From: Dyella tabacisoli
GTDB taxonomy: Bacteria; Pseudomonadota; Gammaproteobacteria; Xanthomonadales; Rhodanobacteraceae
NCBI RefSeq assembly: GCF_003350925.1
Contig: NZ_KZ857173.1
Span: forward strand, 886,444-950,443
Direction of reading: 5' to 3'
Length of the DNA: 64,000 bases
Below, piece by piece: positions 1 through 11,292 of the stretch. The notes beneath the pieces were generated by a model that ran no database searches, was not told the origin of the DNA, and was given only the letters and a program-made list of their open reading frames with translations. A program made the translations under genes and the position numbers. Every line of letters starts with the position of its first letter. The stretch's first letter is position 1.

Positions 1-159
1 GGGGAACGGGGAACGGGGAACGGGGAACGGGGAACGGGGAAAAGCCTAAAAAGCAGAAGCAAAAAAGCAAGAGCAAAAACAAAGAAAGATCAAAAAAGAA
101 CGCGGCGCCGCATTAGCGACTCAGACGGCATGTTCCCCGTTCCCCATCCCCCGTTCCCC
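1..159. repeat. GGGGAAC heptamer inverted-repeat element, copy 1 (cut by window edge)
   Basis: Five tandem GGGGAAC heptamers run from base 1 to 35 and decay into GGGGAAA. An A-rich spacer of about 90 bases follows and contains AAGAACGCGGCGCC. The complementary heptamer GTTCCCC then appears at 132-138, 139-145 and 153-159, with one variant copy between. The arms are therefore inverted and could form a long hairpin. A second copy with the same architecture and the same spacer motif lies at 11293-11483. The left arm probably continues outside the window. Confidence 0.85.
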
Positions 160-234
160 GCTTTCTTACCCCACGTAACCGCCACCCCACTCCCAACGAA
201 TACCCAGTGAAGCCACCCAAGGACAGTCCCCCTC

Positions 235-1956
235 ATGCTCGTGTTGATTCTTGCCTATCTCGGCGGCGTGCTGACGATTCTCAGCCCCTGCATCCTGCCG
301 GTGCTGCCGTTCGTGTTCGCCCGTTCGGACCGCCCGTTCATGCGCAACGGTCTGCCCATGTTGCTGGGCATGGCCATCACCTTTGCGCTGGTCGCCACGC
401 TGGCTGCCGTCGGCGGTAGCTGGGCGATTCACGCCAATCAATACGGCCGCATCATCGCCATGGTGGTGCTGGCGGTGCTTGGGCTGACTTTGCTTTCGGC
501 GCATTTCGCCGAATGGGTCAGCCGCCCCTTCGTGGCGCTAGGCAATACGCTTACCCAGCGTAGTGGCGCCGATAACGACTCGGTGTTTTCCGCTGCCGCC
601 CTTGGCGTAGCCACCGGCCTGCTGTGGGCGCCTTGCGCCGGCCCCATTCTTGGCCTGCTGTTGACCGGTGCAGCGCTGAATGGCGCCAGCGTACAAACCA
701 CGTTGCTGCTGCTCACCTATTCCGCCGGCGCAGCGACTTCACTGGCCTTGGCGCTGGTGATCGGTGGCAAGGTATTCGCGCTGATGAAGCGCTCGCTCGG
801 TGCAGGCGAATGGGTACGCCGAGCGCTTGGCGTGCTGGTGCTGGTCGGTGTTGCAGCCATCGCCATGGGGCTCGATACCGGCCTGCTCACCCGCTTGTCG
901 CTAGCGAGCACCGGCGGCATCGAGCAACAACTGGTCAATGCCGTACGCCCCGCGCCGGCGCCACAAGCCGTACTGAAGGCGGGTGAGCCGCTGCCGGTCG
1001 AAGGCAACATGCCGTCGCTGGCCGGCGCTACGCAATGGCTCAACAGCGCGCCACTCAGCACTCCGGCACTGCGCGGCAAAGTGGTGCTGGTCGACTTCTG
1101 GACTTACTCCTGCATCAACTGCATTCGCGCACTGCCTTATGTGCGCGCCTGGGCCGACAAATACAAAGATCACGGCCTGGTCGTGATCGGTGTGCATGCG
1201 CCGGAGTTCGCCTTCGAAAAGTCACCGGACAATGTCGCCAAAGCCATCGCCGACCTGGGGGTGAACTACCCGGTGGCGCTCGATAACGACTACGCGATCT
1301 GGAAAGGCTTCAACAACGAGTATTGGCCCACGCACTATTTCATCGACACCAAGGGACAGATCCGCCATCACCATTTTGGCGAGGGTGAATACGAGCAAGG
1401 CGAAGACGTGATTCGCCAGCTATTGACCGAAGCAGGCCAGGCCAACCTGCCCACAGGCTACGTGCAGCCGGGTGCGAAGGGCGCCGAAGTGGCCGGCTCG
1501 GGCGACCCCGATCGCTCACCGGAAACTTACGTCGGCTATCAACGCGCCGCACATTTTGCCGGCGGCAAGATGGCCAACGACGATGCATGGAACTACCACC
1601 TGCCGGACTCGCTCACGTCCAATCAATGGGGCCTGGATGGCCGCTGGATCGTGCATCCCGATAACGCGCAACTCGAACAAGCCGGCGGCCGCATCGTCTA
1701 TCGCTTTCGCGGCCGCGACCTGCACCTGGTGCTCGGCCCCGGCAGCGACGGCAAGCCCGTGCGTTTTCGGGTGCGCCTTGACGGCAAAGCGCCAGGCATC
1801 GATCACGGCATGGATACCGATGCCGACGGTAACGGCACGGTGACCGGGCAGCGCCTGTATCAGCTCATACGTCAGGCCCAAGGCAGCGGTGAGCGCTTGT
1901 TCGACATCGAATTCCTCGATCCCGGTGTACAGGCTTTTGCCTTCACCTTTGGCTGA
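235..1956 (+). CDS. dipZ: DipZ-type cytochrome c biogenesis / thiol-disulfide relay protein (CcdA-TlpA fusion)
   Basis: This 573-aa protein has three parts. Residues 1 to about 230 are a CcdA/DsbD-like membrane domain with several hydrophobic segments and cysteines in the GILSPC-like and WAPCAGP contexts. Residues about 255-400 are a TlpA-like redoxin domain with the active-site motif SCINC. The last about 150 residues form a beta-rich carbohydrate-binding-like domain. The order matches mycobacterial DipZ. The expected role is to move electrons from cytoplasmic thioredoxin across the inner membrane to periplasmic thiol proteins. An msrB gene with an export signal starts 19 bases downstream, so a methionine sulfoxide reductase is a plausible client (inference). 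The start is preceded by AAGGA at a fair distance; the hydrophobic N-terminus fits this start. Confidence 0.88.
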   Translation: MLVLILAYLGGVLTILSPCILPVLPFVFARSDRPFMRNGLPMLLGMAITFALVATLAAVGGSWAIHANQYGRIIAMVVLAVLGLTLLSAHFAEWVSRPFVALGNTLTQRSGADNDSVFSAAALGVATGLLWAPCAGPILGLLLTGAALNGASVQTTLLLLTYSAGAATSLALALVIGGKVFALMKRSLGAGEWVRRALGVLVLVGVAAIAMGLDTGLLTRLSLASTGGIEQQLVNAVRPAPAPQAVLKAGEPLPVEGNMPSLAGATQWLNSAPLSTPALRGKVVLVDFWTYSCINCIRALPYVRAWADKYKDHGLVVIGVHAPEFAFEKSPDNVAKAIADLGVNYPVALDNDYAIWKGFNNEYWPTHYFIDTKGQIRHHHFGEGEYEQGEDVIRQLLTEAGQANLPTGYVQPGAKGAEVAGSGDPDRSPETYVGYQRAAHFAGGKMANDDAWNYHLPDSLTSNQWGLDGRWIVHPDNAQLEQAGGRIVYRFRGRDLHLVLGPGSDGKPVRFRVRLDGKAPGIDHGMDTDADGNGTVTGQRLYQLIRQAQGSGERLFDIEFLDPGVQAFAFTFG

Positions 1957-1975
1957 GAATGAACGGAGAATCTTT

Positions 1976-2563
1976 ATGTCACGTTCCGACCGACCGCCCC
2001 TCATGATGAATCGCCGTCACTTCCTGCGCGTCGCCTTGCTAGGCAGCGGTGCAGCCGTGCTCGGCGGCGCCTGGGCGCGCAAACTGCTGGCCAGCGACGC
2101 GGCACCTGCCGATCTATTGCTGGAATGCTTCGCCGATGCCGATGGCCGGCACCTTGGCCCCTGCCGGGTCCACAAGCTGGTGCTGAGCGAAGCGCAATGG
2201 AAACAGCGGCTCACCGACGAGGCGTTCTACGTCATGCGCCGCGAAGGCACTGAACGCGCCTTCAGCGGTGCGTACTGGAACCAGCACGCCAAGGGGCTGT
2301 ATCGCTGCCCCGGCTGCGACACAGCCTTGTTCGACTCGTCCACCAAGTTCGACTCCGGCACCGGCTGGCCCAGTTTTTGGCAGCCGATTGCGAAAGCCAA
2401 CGTCATCGAGCACTCCGACAACACCTGGGGCATGCAGCGCACCGCCGTGAACTGCGCTGGCTGCGACAGTCATCTTGGCCATGTGTTCGACGATGGTCCG
2501 AAGCCAACCGGGCTGCGCTATTGCATGAACTCGGCGGCGCTGCGGTTTATTCCGCGTAGCTAG
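1976..2563 (+). CDS. msrB: Peptide-methionine (R)-S-oxide reductase MsrB, exported
   Basis: The protein reduces methionine-R-sulfoxide in proteins. The MsrB fold is clear: two CxxC zinc pairs (CPGC and CAGC), GTGWPSFW, SHLGHVFDDGP, and the catalytic cysteine in RYCMNSAAL. The chosen ATG has GGAG seven bases upstream and gives 195 aa. The N-terminus carries a twin-arginine-like signal (NRRHFLRVALLGSG followed by a hydrophobic stretch and Ala-rich end), so the enzyme is probably exported to the periplasm by Tat. The gene follows the DipZ gene closely and is probably cotranscribed with it, which would give it a source of electrons outside the cytoplasm. A more upstream in-frame start exists inside dipZ but lacks a ribosome-binding site. 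Confidence 0.93.
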   Translation: MSRSDRPPLMMNRRHFLRVALLGSGAAVLGGAWARKLLASDAAPADLLLECFADADGRHLGPCRVHKLVLSEAQWKQRLTDEAFYVMRREGTERAFSGAYWNQHAKGLYRCPGCDTALFDSSTKFDSGTGWPSFWQPIAKANVIEHSDNTWGMQRTAVNCAGCDSHLGHVFDDGPKPTGLRYCMNSAALRFIPRS

Positions 2564-2692
2564 GGCCTGTTCACGCTATTCGCGTAGCCCGCGCCGGGAT
2601 CTGTTTGCGCGCAGGGCAAGGAAGAGTAAGGGAGTGTACGTCCGTACACGACCGAGCGATGACGCCGCCCTGCGGGCAAACAGACCCTAGGG
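2564..2692. repeat. Dispersed palindromic element between convergent msrB and nadD
   Basis: The arms CTGTTTGCGCGCAGGGC (2601-2617) and GCCCTGCGGGCAAACAG (2667-2683) are inverted with one mismatch. Inside them a second perfect hairpin, GTGTACG-TC-CGTACAC, lies at 2634-2649. The element abuts the nadD stop codon. It probably acts as a transcript end or barrier between convergent genes; its compact double-hairpin form suggests a genome-dispersed repeat, which this window alone cannot prove. Confidence 0.6.
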
Positions 2693-3331
2693 TCAAACCC
2701 GATAAGGCTGCAGCAAGGCCGGATCGTCGAACAATCCACCCGGCAGCAGATAACGCGGGTCGCGCCCGGCAGCGAGCAGCTCGCGGATGCGGGTAGCGGA
2801 AATTTCTAGCGGCGTCACCGCGAGATCGATGATTTTCCCCGCCGGCAAGGAGCGCAACAGCGCGGCATCGTCGGTATGCCTCGCTGCCTTTTGAAGGGCC
2901 AATTTCACCTGTAATTCGGTCGACATCCCAGGGCGATTCAATACGCCGATATGCGCGACATCGAACAACTCCAGCCAGCGATGCCAGCTATACAAGCCGG
3001 CGAAAGCATCGGCACCGATCAACAACACGAGTGGACGATCGCCCTGCTCTGCCCGCAGTTCAAGCAAAGTATCAATCGTGTAGGAGGGGCCGCTACGCAC
3101 CAGCTCGCGCAGGTCCAGCGTCAGCCGCGATTGCCCTTGCAGCGCAGCGCGCAACATGGCCACTCGCTGTGAAGCCGTAGCGCTGGGCGGCGGCCGATGC
3201 GGCGGCACACTGGCCGGCATCAGGCGCACCTCGGCGTCAAGCAGCTCGGAAGCCTCCCAGGCCACACTGAGGTGCCCCAGATGTACCGGGTCAAAGGTGC
3301 CGCCAAAAATAGCCAGTGGTTTGACCGTCAT
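2693..3331 (-). CDS. nadD: Nicotinate-nucleotide adenylyltransferase
   Basis: NadD joins nicotinate mononucleotide and ATP to make deamido-NAD in NAD biosynthesis. The nucleotidyltransferase motif GTFDPVHLGH lies at the N-terminus, and the C-terminal SATRIREL resembles the family's ISSTxIR motif. The product is 212 aa, normal for the family. I place the start at the ATG that gives MTVKPLAIFGGTFDP; an upstream in-frame start adds 14 residues unlike the family. It is the last gene of the leuS-lptE-holA-nadD run. The usual downstream partners rsfS and rlmH are absent; a palindromic repeat and convergent msrB follow instead. Confidence 0.93.
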   Translation of the reverse strand: MTVKPLAIFGGTFDPVHLGHLSVAWEASELLDAEVRLMPASVPPHRPPPSATASQRVAMLRAALQGQSRLTLDLRELVRSGPSYTIDTLLELRAEQGDRPLVLLIGADAFAGLYSWHRWLELFDVAHIGVLNRPGMSTELQVKLALQKAARHTDDAALLRSLPAGKIIDLAVTPLEISATRIRELLAAGRDPRYLLPGGLFDDPALLQPYRV

Positions 3332-3379
3332 TGAGTTAGCCCCGTGCTCCCCTGCAGGCAAGGAAGGGGGCATCGACGG

Positions 3380-4390
3380 TCACCCTAGCACCTGCGCAGC
3401 GCGCGGCTCGGCGATCATGGCGATCAAACGCTCGGCTTCCAACCACGGCTCGCCTTGCTCGCGGCCCTTGGCCATGCGATCGATGCGCGCGGCGCGCGCC
3501 AGGCATTGCAACCAATGTTCGCGCGGCGCGCGGCGCAGCGCTTTGCGGAATAATTGCTCGCGCGCCGGCCATAAGCGCTCGGCACGCGCCTGAGCCGCGA
3601 AATCGCGCGCATTGGCCAAACGCAACGCAAGCTGCAATTGATTGACCAGCCAGCCCATCAAGGCGATCAGCTCATCGCCCTCGGCACGCAAGCCGGCAAG
3701 AATGTGCAGCGCACGGCCGCCCTCGCCGGCGAAGGCCGCATCGGTCAGTTTGAAGGCGTCATAGCGGGCGCTGTCGGCGACCAGGTTTTCCATCTCGGCG
3801 GCGCTTATTTTCCCCTCGCCATGCAGCACGACCAGCTTGTCGATCTCCTGCGCGGCGGCAAGCAGATTGCCTTCCACCCGTTCGGCCAGCAACGCGGCAG
3901 CATCCGGTGTGGCGGAGAGCCCGCGCGAGGACAGCCGCGCACCGATCCAGCCGGCCCACTCGTTGGGCCGCGGCGCATTGAACACCACCAGCGCACCGGC
4001 CGCATCGAGGTTCTTGGTCCAGACACCCTCGTGCTTGTTGCTCCAGTCCATGGCCGTGATGAGCAGGGTCACATCCGGTGGTGGATTGGCGCAAAACTCG
4101 TTGATCGCCTTAGCGCCTTCGGTGCCTGGACGGCCGGTAGGCAGACGCAGGTCAAGCAGGCGCCGCGTCGCGAACAGCGACATACCGGCAGCGGCCCTAG
4201 CCAGGTCGTTCCAGTCAAAATGGCTGGTGACCTCCAGCACTTCACGCTCGGCATAGCCTAGCTTGCGTGCCTGTGCACGCAATGCGTCGGCGGCCTCAAG
4301 TACCAGCAACTCCTCGCCGGCCAGCAAATACACCGGGCGTAGGCTGTCGGCGGCCAACGCCTTCTGCCATTGGACGGGGTTAAGCGGCAT
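3380..4390 (-). CDS. holA: DNA polymerase III subunit delta
   Basis: HolA is the clamp-loader subunit that opens the beta sliding clamp. The 336-aa protein begins with MPLNPVQWQKALAADSLRPVYLLAGEELL, cut here to the recognisable LRPVYLLAGEE segment, typical of the delta N-terminal domain. It continues with LLDLRLPTG and a C-terminal helical collar region with HWLQCLARAARIDRMAKG. Length and gene order match the family. It lies between lptE and nadD with short gaps, so a single operon is likely. Confidence 0.92.
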   Translation of the reverse strand: MPLNPVQWQKALAADSLRPVYLLAGEELLVLEAADALRAQARKLGYAEREVLEVTSHFDWNDLARAAAGMSLFATRRLLDLRLPTGRPGTEGAKAINEFCANPPPDVTLLITAMDWSNKHEGVWTKNLDAAGALVVFNAPRPNEWAGWIGARLSSRGLSATPDAAALLAERVEGNLLAAAQEIDKLVVLHGEGKISAAEMENLVADSARYDAFKLTDAAFAGEGGRALHILAGLRAEGDELIALMGWLVNQLQLALRLANARDFAAQARAERLWPAREQLFRKALRRAPREHWLQCLARAARIDRMAKGREQGEPWLEAERLIAMIAEPRAAQVLG

Positions 4391-4401
4391 GGCTACAGGC
4401 T

Positions 4402-4956
4402 CTAAGGCGTGCTGGACGCCGCCGCCGGGGCGACCGCGGGAGCAGCGGCCTGCTTGGCCGCGGCCTGCAGACGGAACAGGATCGACTGCACCATATCGTC
4501 GTTGAGGCTGCGCTGGATCTGCTCGATCTGCGACGCGTTGCCGATCGGGTTCGTAGCGTCGTAGCTGAACTCGCGCGACATATTGATGATCTGCTCGGGC
4601 AGCAGGGTTACGCCGTTACTGTCACTGACACTGACCTGCACGTGGTAGCGACTGGCGTATTCGGTAACCTGAGCCGTGCTGCCCACACTAAGCGTTTCGG
4701 TGCTGAATGCCGCCACCGGCACGCGCAATTCGGCGATGCCCGGACCGCCCTGTTCCTCCACCGTGACGCCTGAAGCCAGCAGCGCGCGAGCCAGATCGCG
4801 TTGCAAATCAGCACCGCCGTTGACCGTCAGATGCACTCGCTGCATCGTTGCCGGCAACGCCGCGCTCTGGCGCAAATGAAAGCCGCACGCCGTCAGCGCG
4901 AGGGCAGACAGCAACAGCAGTGAAGCTTTCATACCCAATTGAACCAGACGATTCAT
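4402..4956 (-). CDS. lptE: LPS-assembly lipoprotein LptE
   Basis: LptE is the outer-membrane lipoprotein that plugs the LptD barrel during lipopolysaccharide export. The N-terminus is a lipoprotein signal with lipobox LTAC followed by GFHLR, the classic LptE start of the mature protein. Two starts are possible. The ATG overlapping the leuS stop (ATGA, 4965) has no spaced ribosome-binding site. The ATG at 4956 has AGGA eight bases upstream and is preferred, giving 184 aa. The C-terminus is rich in Ala and Pro. Position between leuS and holA is conserved in gammaproteobacteria. Confidence 0.88.
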   Translation of the reverse strand: MNRLVQLGMKASLLLLSALALTACGFHLRQSAALPATMQRVHLTVNGGADLQRDLARALLASGVTVEEQGGPGIAELRVPVAAFSTETLSVGSTAQVTEYASRYHVQVSVSDSNGVTLLPEQIINMSREFSYDATNPIGNASQIEQIQRSLNDDMVQSILFRLQAAAKQAAAPAVAPAAASSTP

Positions 4957-4961
4957 GACTC

Positions 4962-7688
<2,727 letters not shown>

Positions 7689-7742
7689 CTAGCGCCAAGC
7701 CCGGCGTTGTGAATCAGGCAACGGGCGACCACTACAGCAAGC

Positions 7743-8375
7743 TTATTTGGCGCCGTCGGGACACGCCGGCGTCTGCCCCGCCGCCAATGGCCCGGCCACT
7801 ATGGCGATCTGCGTGGCCAATTCGGCAATCGCGCGCTGATGCCCTTGCACCAAGGCATCGTATCCAGGGCCAACGGTTTCGCTGATCCGGCTGGTGCAGG
7901 CCAGCGTGGCGCCACCCTTGAGCGAGCGGATGCTCCAGGCCGCGTCAATCAACGCATAGCGGCCCGGCTCCGAATCAAAGCGGCGCAGATCCAGTTTGAT
8001 CCGCAGCACGGGCTTGGCTCCGGCAGGCAGTCCACTGACATCCTGGGTGCGTAGCTGCCGTGTCAGGTCAGCCGAAAGCGCACTGCGTACTTCATCGCCC
8101 AACGGGGCAATCCAGCGCTCGCCATTGAGCATCGCCACACCCTGCCCGCCCTGGCGCACCACCAATTGCGGCTGATCGACCTGCGCCGGCACGCTGACCG
8201 GCAACAACTCGAACTGAAAAGAGGCGGACGGCAGCGTCATGGCCGCCTGCGTTGCCGTGGGCACGTAATCGCCGGCAGGCGGCACCAGCGTGTAGTAATG
8301 CAAGGGCACCGAAGAGCATGCCGCCAACGCCACTACCGCGACGAGTAACAAAGGACGATAGGCGACACGAATCAT
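7743..8375 (-). CDS. pqiC: PqiC-type lipoprotein of an MCE transport system
   Basis: The 210-aa product has a lipoprotein signal ending in the lipobox LAACSS, followed by VPLHYYTLVPP, typical of the ABC-transport auxiliary lipoprotein family (PqiC/YmbA). PqiC is an outer-membrane-anchored partner of PqiB in the tunnel that carries lipids between the membranes. The start overlaps the pqiB stop by four bases (ATGA), so translation is coupled. It is the last gene of the pqiA-pqiA-pqiB-pqiC operon. About 140 bases of non-coding DNA separate it from the leuS start. Confidence 0.87.
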   Translation of the reverse strand: MIRVAYRPLLLVAVVALAACSSVPLHYYTLVPPAGDYVPTATQAAMTLPSASFQFELLPVSVPAQVDQPQLVVRQGGQGVAMLNGERWIAPLGDEVRSALSADLTRQLRTQDVSGLPAGAKPVLRIKLDLRRFDSEPGRYALIDAAWSIRSLKGGATLACTSRISETVGPGYDALVQGHQRAIAELATQIAIVAGPLAAGQTPACPDGAK

Positions 8376-10048
8376 GGCTTGCTCTCTTGCTGCGGTGGAT
8401 TGGCCGGCGCGATGAGTTTGGCGGGAGCCGGATCGGCTTTTCTGCCGCGAATCAATGCATCGGGCTGGCCACCCAGATAATCGGTAAGCACACGCAGCGA
8501 ACGCGCCGTGCGCTGCAGCTCTTGCATGGTATTGCCAAGATTCTGCTGCAGCGGCGAGTCGGCAGACAACGCATTGTTGGCGTTGCCCATCGTCTGTTGC
8601 GCTCCTTGCAAGGTGGTCTTGAACTCAGGCAACACTTGGCTGTTGACCTGCTTGAGCGTACCGCTCAGCTCGGCCAGCGTTTGATCCAGATGCTTGCCGA
8701 TCGTGTCGAAAGGAATCTTCTGGATCTTGTCCACGATTTGCGCCATCTGCTCTTGCAGCTTGTCGAAGCTGCCCGGCGCCGTGGGCATCTCGAACGGCCG
8801 GACGGTCGGGTCGTAATTGACCTTGGGCGCGTTGGGGATGAAATCCAGCGCGATAAAGAGCTGCCCGGTAAGCAGGTTGCCGGTACGCGCCTGTGCACGC
8901 AGACCATGTGCAATCAGTGTTCCCATCATCTGCGACAACTGTGCATCGTCACCCTTGGCCAGTGCCAGGGTGCTGAGTTTCTGATAAGCGCGACCGAGTC
9001 GCTGCGGATAAATCACCGCGCCGACAATCAACGGGAAGCGCTGTAACTTCTCGTCGTAATCGAGATTGATCGACACCACCCGGCCGAAATTGACACCTTG
9101 GAATTCCACCGGTGCGCCTACCGCTAAACCGCGCAAGGCATGGTCGAAACGCATGCGGATATAGCGTGGCTCGCCATCCGGCGGCGCCATCGCGGAGACC
9201 TGTTCACTGAACAGGCGATATTCCGAATTCTCTGCCGCCGCCGTGGTCTCATGCGGGCCCAGCGGCTCCTGAAATGCCACACCGCCCGCCATCACCGTAG
9301 CCAGCGATTGCATATTGAACTTCAAGCCGTCGGCGCCCAGCGATACGTCGACACCGCTGGCGTTCCAGAAACGCGTGGACTGGGTAACGAACTGATCGTT
9401 CGGGCCATCGATAAAGATCTGCAGCGTTACGCCTTTGCCGTCTTTATCCAATTGATAACTCACCACCCGGCCCACCTGGATCCGGCGGAAGTACACCGGC
9501 GAGCCGATGTCCAACGAACCGAGATCATCGGCATGCAGGGTGAAACTCTTGCCCGGCTCGCCATGGCTGACCGCCGGTGGCGATTCAAGCCCGGTGAATT
9601 CGGTCTCGGACTCTTTGGATTCGCCCACATCGGCGCCGATAAAAGCACCGGAGAACAAGGTATCGACACCGGACACGCCACCCAGGCCGATGCGTGGCCG
9701 CACGACCCAGAATCGCGTATCGGCCGTGGCGAAACCCTCGGCGCTCTTATCCAGATTGACCTTGGCCGCTACATGGCTGCGGTCTTTACTGAGCCGGATC
9801 GCGGTCACCCGGCCGATCACCACATTCTTGAATTTCACGACCGTCTTGCCGGCATCCAGGCCCTCGGCACTTTGAAAACTGATGCTGATAGTGGGCCCGG
9901 CCTGTGTCCATGAATGGATGACCAGCGACAAGCCCACCAGGGCGGCCAGGATCGGCACCAGCCAGATCAACGACACATTGACTCGCGGACGCCGGATCAC
10001 CGGCTGCGGCAGCGCGTCGTCGGGCTGGGGCTTGAGTTCGTCAGTCAT
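8372..10048 (-). CDS. pqiB: Intermembrane transport protein PqiB (MCE protein)
   Basis: The 558-aa protein has one N-terminal membrane segment (about residues 27-47) and three MCE domains at about 48-150, 165-280 and 290-400. Each has the GL..G..V...GV..GRV pattern (for example GKTVVKFKNVVIGRVTAI and GAPVEFQGVNFGRVVSI). A long helical region follows and ends in a Pro/Ala-rich tail. In E. coli, PqiB forms a syringe-like tube of stacked MCE rings across the periplasm. The start overlaps the end of the second pqiA gene by eight bases and the stop overlaps pqiC, so the four genes form one operon. Confidence 0.93.
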   Translation of the reverse strand: MTDELKPQPDDALPQPVIRRPRVNVSLIWLVPILAALVGLSLVIHSWTQAGPTISISFQSAEGLDAGKTVVKFKNVVIGRVTAIRLSKDRSHVAAKVNLDKSAEGFATADTRFWVVRPRIGLGGVSGVDTLFSGAFIGADVGESKESETEFTGLESPPAVSHGEPGKSFTLHADDLGSLDIGSPVYFRRIQVGRVVSYQLDKDGKGVTLQIFIDGPNDQFVTQSTRFWNASGVDVSLGADGLKFNMQSLATVMAGGVAFQEPLGPHETTAAAENSEYRLFSEQVSAMAPPDGEPRYIRMRFDHALRGLAVGAPVEFQGVNFGRVVSINLDYDEKLQRFPLIVGAVIYPQRLGRAYQKLSTLALAKGDDAQLSQMMGTLIAHGLRAQARTGNLLTGQLFIALDFIPNAPKVNYDPTVRPFEMPTAPGSFDKLQEQMAQIVDKIQKIPFDTIGKHLDQTLAELSGTLKQVNSQVLPEFKTTLQGAQQTMGNANNALSADSPLQQNLGNTMQELQRTARSLRVLTDYLGGQPDALIRGRKADPAPAKLIAPANPPQQESKP

Positions 10049-10664
10049 CGGTATCCCTACTATCCCAAATCAATCGCGGATCAAAACTCATCGAAGCCAG
10101 CATGGTGAGTACCACCGTGAGGCCAAAAAACACCACGCCGGGCAAGGGCTCTACCAGACTCAGCAAGCCAAATTGCACCAGTGCCGTGAGCAAGGCCACC
10201 ACAAACACATCCAACATCGACCAATAGCCGATCAGCTCCACCAGGCGATACAGCTTGGCACGCTGGCGTTGCGCCCACCCTGAACGGCGATGGGCGCTCA
10301 ACAGCAACGTCGTCATGGCGAAAAACTTCAACATCGGCACCACGATGCTGGCGGTAAACACGATCACGGCCAGATCCGGCGAGCCTTTGACCCAAAGCTC
10401 GATGACCCCGCTGAGAATGGTGTTGTCGTCCACATCGCCCACGCTCACCGTGCGCATGATCGGCAGAAAATTAGCCGGGATATACAGAATGAACGCCGCG
10501 ATCAGCAGCGCCCAGGTACGCACATAGCTGGCGTGCTTGCGTCGATGTAGTGGCGACTCGCAGCGCGGGCAGGCGGCATCCTTCATGTCGTTATCGCGGC
10601 AGACCAGACCGCAGACATGGCAGCCGATCAAACCCAGCTCGCTGGCGCGCGGCAAGCTGCTCAC
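10041..10664 (-). CDS. pqiA: Paraquat-inducible protein A, C-terminal-half equivalent
   Basis: The 207-aa protein starts with a zinc-ribbon-like region (CHVCGLVCRD then CPRCESPLHRRK). Four hydrophobic helices follow, typical of one PqiA domain, with RLVELIGYWSMLDVFVVALL as the family signature. E. coli PqiA carries two such domains in one chain of about 417 aa. Here they are encoded by two adjacent genes, and this one is the second. It overlaps the first copy by four bases and pqiB by eight. The inner-membrane partner role for PqiB is known from the family. Confidence 0.9.
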   Translation of the reverse strand: MSSLPRASELGLIGCHVCGLVCRDNDMKDAACPRCESPLHRRKHASYVRTWALLIAAFILYIPANFLPIMRTVSVGDVDDNTILSGVIELWVKGSPDLAVIVFTASIVVPMLKFFAMTTLLLSAHRRSGWAQRQRAKLYRLVELIGYWSMLDVFVVALLTALVQFGLLSLVEPLPGVVFFGLTVVLTMLASMSFDPRLIWDSRDTDD

Positions 10665-11266
10665 GCCGTGCGCTCCGCGGTCATATCCCAGAGCCGGCGC
10701 AGGTCGATACCCGCAAACACCGTAATCAACAACATCATCACCGCATAAGCGAAGATGCCCGGATTAGGGATCACATCGAAATACACATGCGCCTTGACGA
10801 TGGCGACCAGGGCGCCGAGTACAAACACCTCGCTCATCGTCCATGGCTTGATGTGGTGCAGTATGACCATCGCCAACCGAAACCCCGGCGCACGTTCGCC
10901 GCGACGGGCAAACAGCAACACCCAGCCCAGCAACAGCATCTTGCCGAGCGGAATGAAAAACAGAGTCGCCGCCGCCAGCACCGCAACGATCTGCGAATGA
11001 TCGTTCCACATCATCAAGATGGTGTCCCACAGCCTGGCGCTGACCAGTTGCCCATTCAGCCCAAGGGTGACGATCGGCCAGATATTCGCCTGCACGAACA
11101 CCACCAGCGCGGTCAACACCAGGGCCAGCATCGCCCCCGCACTCCAACGGTGATGGCGCTCCAGCACGGCATCGCAACGCACACAGCGCGCCACCTCGCC
11201 ACACGCCAGTTCGCGCCGGCGATAGACGGTGTCGCAGTGTTCGCAGATCATCAGCGGTGCGGTCAT
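10661..11266 (-). CDS. pqiA: Paraquat-inducible protein A, N-terminal-half equivalent
   Basis: This 201-aa protein is the first gene of the pqi operon. It has the zinc-ribbon pattern CEHC...CVRC near the N-terminus and four predicted membrane helices with the PqiA signature around KPWTMSEVFVLGALVAIVKA. It corresponds to the first half of a full-length PqiA. The two half-genes overlap by ATGA, so the two chains should be made in equal amounts and probably assemble as a heterodimer (inference). The operon begins about 30 bases after the GGGGAAC repeat arm, leaving almost no room for a promoter that is not inside the repeat element. Confidence 0.9.
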   Translation of the reverse strand: MTAPLMICEHCDTVYRRRELACGEVARCVRCDAVLERHHRWSAGAMLALVLTALVVFVQANIWPIVTLGLNGQLVSARLWDTILMMWNDHSQIVAVLAAATLFFIPLGKMLLLGWVLLFARRGERAPGFRLAMVILHHIKPWTMSEVFVLGALVAIVKAHVYFDVIPNPGIFAYAVMMLLITVFAGIDLRRLWDMTAERTA

Positions 11267-11292
11267 GACGGCGATTCTCGCAAATATGGGCT

